DNA of 64,000 nucleotides from Phaeobacter sp. J2-8 (GTDB taxonomy: Bacteria > Pseudomonadota > Alphaproteobacteria > Rhodobacterales > Rhodobacteraceae), in the NCBI RefSeq assembly GCF_022867865.1, contig NZ_JALIEC010000001.1, positions 496,001 through 560,000 on the forward strand. The letters are read 5' to 3'. Under the pieces are notes generated by a model. It did no database searches. It was not told where the DNA came from and saw only the letters and a program-made list of their open reading frames with translations. Positions 58,244 to 64,000 of this stretch are shown here, one piece after another. Each line of letters opens with the position of its first letter. Position 1 is the stretch's first letter. A program made the translations under genes and the position numbers.

Positions 58244-59515
58244 TTACACCTGCGGTGCGCGCGGCTTCAGCTGCATCAGGCTGTCTACCCAGGCCAGTTG
58301 TTTTGGCAGGCTAATCCGTTTCAAATCATAATGCGCCACCACATGGGCACGGGCATTGCGGCGCAGGTGATCGCGCAGATCGGCGTCATCCAGCAGGGTG
58401 CAGACCTTGTCGACAATGGCTGTGCGGTCGAAGAAATCCACCAACAGGCCGGTGTCGCCATCAGTCAGAACCTCGCGCACCGGGGCGGTGTCGCTGGCGA
58501 CAATTGGTGCGCCTGCGCTCATCGCTTCGAGCAGCGACCAGCTGAGCACAAAGGGATAGGTCAGATAGACATGTGCCCGGCTGACCCGCATGAAGGAGAG
58601 AAAGACACCATAGGGCACCCGGCCGAGGAAATGCACCCGCGCCCAATCGGCATCGGGGATTTGATCGCGGACCTCGTCGATGAAGACCTGTTTCCAGCTT
58701 TTGCCATCCGGGGCCTTGGCCCCGTAGCTGACCTGGTCGCCGCCGATCAGCACGATCTGGGCCTTGGGTCGCCGCCGCAGCAGGTCGGGCAGGGCACGCA
58801 TGAAAATGTGATAGCCGCGATAGGGTTCGAGGTTGCGGTTGATGAAGGTAATCACCTCGTCGTCGCGGGTCAGGGTCTGGCCATTGCCAACGTCCAGCCG
58901 TGCATTGCTATCAGCGGTGACGTAATCGGTGTCGATCCCATCGTGGATCACGGAAATGCGGGCGCGCATGTCGGGCGGGAAGGTGTTGGCCTGAAATGCC
59001 GTGGGACTGATGCCGGCATCGCCGACCTCGAAATGCAACCGGTTGTTGAGGTTCTTGAACCGCAAGCGCAGGGCATCGGTGGCCGGCGAGGTGCCGGTGA
59101 ATTCCGGGTCGAACCCGACAAAGGGATATTCGGCGGTGTGGTATAATTCGCAGTAGAGCCCCAGGCGGGCCTCTGGCCAGACGTCTTTGAGAAACAGGCT
59201 TTCGCCCCAGCCGTGATGCGCCAGGATGACATCGGGTGAAAAGCCGCGTGCTTTCAGGGCAAGGGCGGCGGTGTAACAGCTTTGGCCGCGAATCACCTTG
59301 GATTCAAAATCCAGCAACCAGGGATGTTGGCCCTTGGCCGGTTTTCCGTTGATCTTGTAGGGGACGATGGTGATGCCGTTCCACTGGGTCGGTTTGTCGA
59401 CCTTTGGGGTCAGGGCGACAACCTGATCGCCGCGCGCGGCCAGAGCCGGGGCGAGGTGTTTGTATTGGCCGGGAAAATTCTGATGAATCAAAAGGTACTT
59501 CGTCACGCCTGTCAC
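58244..59515 (-). CDS. glycosyltransferase (GT4-like, group 1)
   Basis: A 423-residue retaining glycosyltransferase of the GT-B fold. The N-terminal domain starts KYLLIHQNFPGQYKHLAPAL (with a GQY nucleotide-loop glycine) and has ILAHHGWGES. The C-terminal domain carries NRNLEPYRGYHIFMRALPDL and YLTYPFVLSWSLLEAMSAGA, the E-x7-E-type donor-binding motif of group 1 enzymes. It transfers a sugar from an activated nucleotide donor, probably in a surface polysaccharide or glycan. The GTG at 59515 is used as start; a second GTG at 59506 is also possible. No other polysaccharide genes are near. Confidence 0.85.
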   Translation of the reverse strand: MTGVTKYLLIHQNFPGQYKHLAPALAARGDQVVALTPKVDKPTQWNGITIVPYKINGKPAKGQHPWLLDFESKVIRGQSCYTAALALKARGFSPDVILAHHGWGESLFLKDVWPEARLGLYCELYHTAEYPFVGFDPEFTGTSPATDALRLRFKNLNNRLHFEVGDAGISPTAFQANTFPPDMRARISVIHDGIDTDYVTADSNARLDVGNGQTLTRDDEVITFINRNLEPYRGYHIFMRALPDLLRRRPKAQIVLIGGDQVSYGAKAPDGKSWKQVFIDEVRDQIPDADWARVHFLGRVPYGVFLSFMRVSRAHVYLTYPFVLSWSLLEAMSAGAPIVASDTAPVREVLTDGDTGLLVDFFDRTAIVDKVCTLLDDADLRDHLRRNARAHVVAHYDLKRISLPKQLAWVDSLMQLKPRAPQV

Positions 59516-59654
59516 TGCCCGTTTGTTTTGCCGTGAGTATAGGGCGACATTGCGGGTCGGCCAAGCATTGGCAGTGCATGTCTGGTCAGGATGGCGCGCA
59601 GAACGGCCGTTGACCGGTTCGGTGGCGCCGATCGTGGCGCGGCCAGTGCGCGCC

Positions 59655-60188
59655 CTATTTCGAGAATCGTGCCCGAACGGCGGCCATGTCGAGTTGCTGT
59701 TCGGTCAGGCCCTCTGGTTCCCACTCGCTTCTTTCGGCCTCAAAGAAATCACCGCCATAGATATGCAGCGCGGCGGTGAGCCGTGGAATCGGGTTGCTGA
59801 CGGAATGGATGATGTCCGGCCCCATAGGGCAGACATCGCCGGTGGTCAGCGACCGGGCCCCCGCCGCTTCGATCAATCCCTGGGGATGATCCTTGATTCG
59901 CCGCCAGAAGATATTGTCCTCTCGTCCGCCATAAATGCCGATCACGGCCCACATTTCGTGGTTGTGGGGCGGAATCATCACCGTAGGCTTCCACGCGAGG
60001 TTCACGATGGTCAGATTGTCGGACTGATAAAGCGCGGTGATTCCCGGTTCTGTCGGCTCGCCCAGGGCGGCCATCACGGCGGCAGGATCGGCCATGGCAC
60101 GCCGCATCACTTCGGCGGCGGAGGTGTGGGTTGGGTCATTTTCAACGGCGTCGCAGCAGTCGGAAACGAATTCTTCTATATCAAACAT
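59655..60188 (-). CDS. cysteine-dioxygenase-like cupin protein
   Basis: A 177-residue cupin of the cysteine dioxygenase type I-like family. The metal histidines are in MIPPHNHEMWAVIGIYGGRE (H-x-H with a downstream acidic site) and the third in GPDIIHSVSN. It would bind iron and oxidise a thiol such as cysteine or a related thiol, but the Cys-Tyr crosslink partners of the mammalian enzyme are not obvious. The start at 60188 (MFDIEEFVSDC) is preferred. It faces no obvious partner gene. Confidence 0.75.
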   Translation of the reverse strand: MFDIEEFVSDCCDAVENDPTHTSAAEVMRRAMADPAAVMAALGEPTEPGITALYQSDNLTIVNLAWKPTVMIPPHNHEMWAVIGIYGGREDNIFWRRIKDHPQGLIEAAGARSLTTGDVCPMGPDIIHSVSNPIPRLTAALHIYGGDFFEAERSEWEPEGLTEQQLDMAAVRARFSK

Positions 60189-60304
60189 CGACGTCCCCCC
60201 GGCGTGATCCAATGTTGCCATCATATCACAAACGGCATTCGGCGTCAGCCTTGGGGCGCGGTTGGGGGCGGATCAGGGCCGGATTGGGGGGCAGGATGTT
60301 CCCC

Positions 60305-60335
60305 AAAAGAAAAGGCCGCGCAAAAATGCACGGCC
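60305..60335 (-). terminator. rho-independent terminator of rpmJ
   Basis: GGCCGCGC at 60314-60321 pairs with GCACGGCC at 60328-60335 around CAAAAAT (one mismatch at C-A). On the minus strand it is followed by TTTTCTTTT. It lies about 30 bases after the rpmJ stop codon. Confidence 0.8.
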
Positions 60336-60362
60336 CTTTCGAATTCAAGTCGCTGTCAGCGT

Positions 60363-60488
60363 TCAGCCCTGGCGGGCTTTGAACCGCCGTTGTGTCTTGT
60401 TGATCACATAGACACGGCCCTTGCGGCGCACAATGCGGCAATCGCGGTGCCAATTCTTGAGCGAGCGGAGCGAGTTCTTGACCTTCAT
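60363..60488 (-). CDS. rpmJ: 50S ribosomal protein L36
   Basis: A 41-residue L36 of the longer type found in alphaproteobacteria: [20 protein letters not shown] then [21 protein letters not shown]. The zinc-ribbon cysteine pattern of the C+ form is reduced, as is usual for this type. GAAGGAG lies eight bases before the ATG. It is downstream of tRNA-Val and before a terminator; it probably shares a transcript or promoter region with the tRNA. Confidence 0.95.
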   Translation of the reverse strand: MKVKNSLRSLKNWHRDCRIVRRKGRVYVINKTQRRFKARQG

Positions 60489-60569
60489 GTCAGTCTCTCC
60501 TTCTACGCGGCGCGTGGGCGCGCCTGGGTTGTTGTTTTGCTCTGGCCAACATGGCCAGAGCGGTGAAAT

Positions 60570-60643
60570 GGTGGGCGATACTGGGATCGAACCAGTGACC
60601 CCTTCGATGTCAACGAAGTGCTCTACCGCTGAGCTAATCACCC
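60570..60643 (-). tRNA. tRNA-Val (anticodon GAC)
   Basis: 74 bases including the encoded CCA. Acceptor GGGTGAT pairs with ATCGCCC, the D-arm is GCTC..GAGC, the anticodon stem CTTCG/CGAAG holds the loop TTGACAT with GAC at 60609-60611, and the T-arm is ACTGG-TTCGATC-CCAGT. A promoter with TTGATC and TATAGA lies upstream at 60712-60740. Confidence 0.95.
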
Positions 60644-60711
60644 GAGAAACCTCGCACTGACGGAGAGCCCCATAAAAGAATGGGGCGCGGAACCCCGCGC
60701 CAGTAGACGGC

Positions 60712-60740
60712 TCTATAAATAGGTTTGCGGGGGCGATCAA
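60712..60740 (-). promoter_or_regulatory. sigma-70-type promoter of tRNA-Val/rpmJ
   Basis: Minus-strand TTGATC (60735-60740), 17-base spacer, TATAGA (60712-60717), about 70 bases ahead of the tRNA. Both hexamers are close to consensus, and the position fits a stable-RNA promoter. Confidence 0.6.
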
Positions 60741-60800
60741 GGGCTTTTGATAAGGAAAGAAAAAGGACTAGTATCGTGGCATGACTTGCGGGAGACGCTT

Positions 60801-61660
60801 TTGCCCAAGACCGCCTTTACCCTGTTCCGCCCAGAGCGTGTTTTGACGCCTGTGGTGTTTGCCTCGCCACATTCGGGGCGGGATTATCCATGGTCCTTCC
60901 TGCGGCGGACCGTATTGGACGAACATGTGATTCGCACGTCGGAAGACGCCTATGTGGACCGGCTTTTTGAATGTGGGCCGCAATTTGGTGCGCCTTTTCT
61001 ATGTGCGGGGGCGCCGCGGGCCTTTGTCGATCTCAATCGGGCGGCAGAGGAGCTGGACCCGGCGTTGATCGAAGGGGCGCGCAAGCCGGGGCATAATCCA
61101 CGGGTGATGTCCGGGCTGGGGGTGATCCCGCGTGTGGTGGCCGGGGGGCGCAATATTTACCGTGGCAAATTGACCATGGCCGAGGCCGAGGGCCGGATTG
61201 ACCGCTATTGGCGGCCCTATCATCAGCAGGTGCAGACGCTTTTGACCGAAGCGCATGAGCGATTTGGCGAAGCGGTCCTGGTGGATTGCCATTCGATGCC
61301 GCATGAGGCGCTGGAACCGATTGCCCGTTCCGGGGCCCGCAGACCCGAAGTGGTGATCGGCGATCGCTTTGGCGCATCGGCCAGCGAAGAGATTGTTGAG
61401 CGGATCGAGATGGCCTTTGTTGCGGCGGGGCTGGTGGTGGTGCGCAATGCACCTTTTGCCGGGGCATATATCACCCAGCATTATGGCGGCCTTCGCGGCA
61501 GCAGCACGCGATTCAGATCGAGATTGATCGCTCTCTCTACATGAATGAGCAGGCGATTCGCCCAAATGCGAATTTTCAGGCCTTTCGCAAATTGTTGCGT
61601 GGGGTGGTGGCCGAAATCGCCTCTATCGGCGCGCAGGAATTGCCGTTGGCGGCGGAATAG
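60801..61660 (+). pseudogene. N-formylglutamate amidohydrolase, one frameshift
   Basis: About 286 residues of an FGase (HutG-like) enzyme, which releases formate from N-formyl-L-glutamate. Conserved blocks are VVFASPHSGRDYP, RTSEDAYVDRLF, APRAFVDLNRAAEELDPALI and VLVDCHSMPHEA, with the metal histidines. TTG at 60801 has GGGAG six bases upstream and gives a normal start; TTG at 60747 is also in frame. At about 61485 one G seems lost after TQHYG; the next frame then gives QIEIDRSLYMNEQAIRPNAN and a normal end QELPLAAE at 61660. Sequence error is the simplest explanation. The paralogue at 41370-42110 is intact. Confidence 0.85.
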
Positions 61661-61736
61661 CCCGCCCGCTGTCGACGCGTTGCCGCAAGCATCGCGGATT
61701 TCACGTCCGGGACTGGTGCGTGTGGGGTTTCTGGCC

Positions 61737-63014
61737 CTAGCGCAGAGCGCGGCCCTTGAGAATTGCATCCGGCCCAAAGCGGGCGCGAATCGCATCTGTG
61801 GCGCGTTCGGCCCCGGCGCGGCGGCTGGCATCGGGGTCCAGAAGGTCCGGGGCGCGGTCGGCGTCATCCGCAGACACCAGATGGGAAATCCCGCAGCCCA
61901 ACAGGCGATAAGCCCCCTGATCGGCCACGCCATCGAACAGCGCCCGTGCGGTGCGATAGATGGTGTCGGCCATCTGGGTCGCATCGCGCAGGGATTGCCG
62001 CCGGGTCAGGGTTTGGAATTTGGCGGTCTTCAGCTTCAAGGTCACCACCAATCCGGCCTTGTCCTTGGCCTTGGCGCGATCTGCGACTTTCTCTGCCATG
62101 CGCCAAAGATGCCCGTCGAGCAGATCCGGGTCCGAGGTGTCCTCAAAAAAGGTGGTTTCATTGCTGATGGATTTGATCGGGGCGTTGGCAGAGATCCGGC
62201 GCCGATCCTGGCCGCGCGCCAGATGCCACAGGCGGGTGCCCATCGAGCCGAACCGGGCCGTCAGGTCGCGTTCATCCCAGCGGCGCAGATCGTTGAAGGT
62301 GCGAATGCCCGCCTTTTCCAGCGCCGCCTGTGCGGCCTGACCCACGCCCCAGATCATGCGCACGGGTTTGTCGCGCAGAAAATCCTCGGTCTCGGCCTGG
62401 CCGATCACGGAAAACCCATGCGGTTTGTCCAGATCGCTGGCGGTCTTGGCGAGGAATTTGTTATGCGCCAGTCCCACCGATCCGGTGATGCCCAATTCGG
62501 TGCGCATGCGCCGCACCATACGCGCCAGCATCAGCGCCGGGGGCGCGCCGTGCAACCGCTGGGTGCCGGTCAGATCGAGAAATGCCTCGTCCAGCGAGAG
62601 CGGTTCCACCACCGGGGTCAATTCATCCATCATGGCGCGGATGGCGCGGGATACGTCGACATAGGCGGACATGCGCGGTTTGATCACCACCGCATCGGGG
62701 CAGAGTTTCAGCGCCTGAAACATCGGCATCGCCGAGCGCACGCCGCGAATGCGCGCAACATAACAGGCGGTCGAGACCACACCGCGTTTGCCGCCGCCGA
62801 TGATCACCGGTTTATGGGCCAGGCTGGGGTCATCGCGTTTTTCCACGCTGGCATAAAACGCATCGCAATCCATATGGGCGATGGTCAGATCGTTCAATTC
62901 GTCATGCGCCACAACCCGGCGCGACCGACAGGCCGGGCAGGGCGGGGCATTGGCCGACCCCCAGGTGGGATCGACGGCGAATTCATGCAAACAATCACGG
63001 CAGAGGGCGGGCAT
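61737..63014 (-). CDS. dinB: DNA polymerase IV with N-terminal zinc ribbon
   Basis: A 425-residue Y-family translesion polymerase. The palm motifs are IAHMDCDAFYASVEKRDDPS and EPLSLDEAFLDLTGT (catalytic S-L-D-E), with the little-finger domain in the C-terminal third. Before the polymerase core is an extra 35-residue zinc ribbon: MPALCRDCLHEF and APPCPACRSRRV form two CxxC pairs. The start at 63014 is needed to include it. No LexA box of the GTTC-N7-GTTC type is seen within about 100 bases upstream. The paired NUDIX gene is divergent, 64 bases away. Confidence 0.9.
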   Translation of the reverse strand: MPALCRDCLHEFAVDPTWGSANAPPCPACRSRRVVAHDELNDLTIAHMDCDAFYASVEKRDDPSLAHKPVIIGGGKRGVVSTACYVARIRGVRSAMPMFQALKLCPDAVVIKPRMSAYVDVSRAIRAMMDELTPVVEPLSLDEAFLDLTGTQRLHGAPPALMLARMVRRMRTELGITGSVGLAHNKFLAKTASDLDKPHGFSVIGQAETEDFLRDKPVRMIWGVGQAAQAALEKAGIRTFNDLRRWDERDLTARFGSMGTRLWHLARGQDRRRISANAPIKSISNETTFFEDTSDPDLLDGHLWRMAEKVADRAKAKDKAGLVVTLKLKTAKFQTLTRRQSLRDATQMADTIYRTARALFDGVADQGAYRLLGCGISHLVSADDADRAPDLLDPDASRRAGAERATDAIRARFGPDAILKGRALR

Positions 63015-63078
63015 GGTGGTGCTCTTGGGGCAGACACCCCATATATATCCGGTATGCAGCCACAGGGCGAGGGGGCAG

Positions 63079-63489
63079 ATGGGCGAAACTGAATTCTCTG
63101 GTGCAAAGCTGGCCTTGTTTCTGGGGGACAGCCTGTTGGTGATCCGGCGCGATGACCGCCCGGATATTCCCTGGCCAGATGCGCTTGACCTGCCGGGGGG
63201 CGGGCGCGAAGGCGGCGAAAGCGCCAAATCCTGTGCATTGCGCGAAACCCGCGAAGAGGTGGGATTGGTGGTTGCGCCAGAGGCGCTAAGCTATTGCCGG
63301 ACTTATATGCGCCCGCATGGGCGGGTGGTGTTTTTTGTGGCGCATTTGCCCGCAGAGGCCGAAAAAGACGTGGTTTTTGGCAACGAGGGCCAGGGTTGGA
63401 TGTTGATGCCGCCGGAAACCTTTGCCGACCATCCCGAAGCTGTGCCACATTTTCGCGACCAAATGCGGGCCTATCTTGACCAGCGATAG
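63079..63489 (+). CDS. NUDIX hydrolase
   Basis: A 136-residue NUDIX hydrolase. The Nudix box is GGGREGGESAKSCALRETRE followed by EVGL, which matches G-x5-E-x7-R-E-x2-E-E-x-G-U. The chain starts MGETEFSGAKLALFLGDSLL at 63079. Family members hydrolyse nucleoside diphosphates linked to other groups, often damaged nucleotides; the substrate here is not clear. It is divergent from dinB, so the two may share a control region, but no shared site is visible. Confidence 0.88.
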   Translation: MGETEFSGAKLALFLGDSLLVIRRDDRPDIPWPDALDLPGGGREGGESAKSCALRETREEVGLVVAPEALSYCRTYMRPHGRVVFFVAHLPAEAEKDVVFGNEGQGWMLMPPETFADHPEAVPHFRDQMRAYLDQR

Positions 63490-63607
63490 CTGCGGCGTGC
63501 GCAATTGTCGTGCAAGTTGTCCCGGCTGCGACTATGACCCGTTGAAGTCCGCCTGACGCAGGGGTAGGACGCGACTGTTTTTGACCCGAAAGCGACATAA
63601 AATGCGA

Positions 63608-64000
63608 ATGAGAGACACTTTTATCAAACCCATGCACCCGGAAGGGCGTCGGTTTGTGGCGATTTTTGCAGCAATCACGGTTCTGCTGTTTCTTGTGTCC
63701 CAGATTCTGGGCTGGATCGGCGTCGGGTTAACGGTCTGGTGTTATTACTTCTTTCGTGACCCCAAGCGGGTGGTCCCGGTGCGCGAGGGGCTGGTTGTCA
63801 GCCCGGCGGATGGGATTGTGTCGTTGATCGAACATGCGGTGCCGCCGCCGGAACTGGGCATGTCGGATGCGCCGCTTTTGCGGGTCAGCGTGTTCATGAG
63901 CGTGTTCAACTGCCACGTGAACCGTGCGCCGGTGCCCGGTCGGATCACGGCCATCGCCTATCGTGCGGGCAAGTTCTTTAATGCCTCGCTGGACAAGGCA
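63608..64000 (+). CDS. psd: phosphatidylserine decarboxylase proenzyme (partial, 3' end outside window)
   Basis: The first 131 residues of a phosphatidylserine decarboxylase, which makes phosphatidylethanolamine from phosphatidylserine. The start at 63608 ([20 protein letters not shown]) is followed by a hydrophobic membrane anchor ([20 protein letters not shown]) and the conserved [20 protein letters not shown] and [20 protein letters not shown]. The length and motifs fit the short class II (Sinorhizobium-type) enzymes. The pyruvoyl-forming GS(S/T) site is beyond the window edge. An ATG at 63602 is also in frame. Confidence 0.9.
   Translation, partial: MRDTFIKPMHPEGRRFVAIFAAITVLLFLVSQILGWIGVGLTVWCYYFFRDPKRVVPVREGLVVSPADGIVSLIEHAVPPPELGMSDAPLLRVSVFMSVFNCHVNRAPVPGRITAIAYRAGKFFNASLDKA

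Noticed and set aside
60680-60700. Terminator of a minus-strand gene upstream of tRNA-Val
   Set aside because: The hairpin GGGGCGCGG/CCGCGCC has a short T-rich tail on the minus strand, but no minus-strand gene ends there. It lies just downstream of the tRNA promoter.

Overview
The window is a GC-rich stretch of alphaproteobacterial chromosome, most likely from the Roseobacter group or a near relative in the Rhodobacterales. Support for this comes from CcrM with a GANTC cluster upstream, HdaA, families typical of alphaproteobacteria (UPF0262, DUF2794, DUF2937, IalB, MbfA with an Irr-type box), a GAAC-N7-GAAC LexA box, and a 41-residue L36. No species can be named from the sequence alone. Nearly all of it is core chromosome. 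There is no prophage, insertion sequence, CRISPR array or replication origin.

Layout. 1-3.5 kb: murJ (cut by the window edge), a small guanidinium-type exporter, ccrM and rnhB. 3.6-5.3 kb: three uncharacterised envelope genes, including a membrane-anchored winged-helix regulator. 5.5-8.4 kb: a sugar ABC importer. 8.7-12.5 kb: hisD cluster (DUF2218, hisD, UPF0262, a low-molecular-weight phosphatase, a small exported protein) and a cation transporter with a MerR-type promoter. 12.8-17.9 kb: DUF2937, proS, a LysR regulator, an AI-2E family permease and hdaA. 18.2-20.9 kb: a DUF1328/YqjD/YqjE-like membrane-stress cluster, then ppx. 21-31.7 kb: valS, rlmN, an IalB protein, asparaginase, a HAD hydrolase, an MFS carrier and zapE. 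31.9-41.4 kb: a UbiH-type hydroxylase, amidase, aminotransferase, ftsK, a PD-(D/E)XK-like accessory gene and lolA. 42-46 kb: pyk, rpmI-rplT and pheS. 46-55.5 kb: fghA and adhC (both steps of glutathione-dependent formaldehyde oxidation, about 6 kb apart), several transporters, mbfA, a TetR regulator, an NYN/OST-HTH protein and a cytochrome c'. 55.7-64 kb: an SOS-boxed imuB, DUF2794, a glycosyltransferase, a cysteine-dioxygenase-like protein, rpmJ, tRNA-Val, N-formylglutamate amidohydrolase, dinB, a NUDIX hydrolase and the start of psd.

Two kinds of structure lie outside the ordinary genes. The first is a dispersed intergenic repeat with a GGGATATTT core and a G/C-rich palindrome, present at six loci and mostly at gene 3' ends. 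The second is a two-palindrome element (GTCCCGGA..TCCGGGAC) that is intergenic at about 5.3 kb and in frame inside valS at about 23.05 kb. Readable regulatory sites include the GANTC cluster at ccrM, an Irr-type box at mbfA, a LexA box at imuB, a 19-bp-spacer MerR promoter and a LacI-type operator at pyk.

Sequence quality. At least eight frameshifts of one or two bases interrupt otherwise well-conserved genes (hisD twice, proS, the PD-(D/E)XK gene, imuB twice, DUF2794, N-formylglutamate amidohydrolase). proS is essential, so most of these are probably sequencing or assembly errors rather than real pseudogenes. They are annotated as broken with that caveat.
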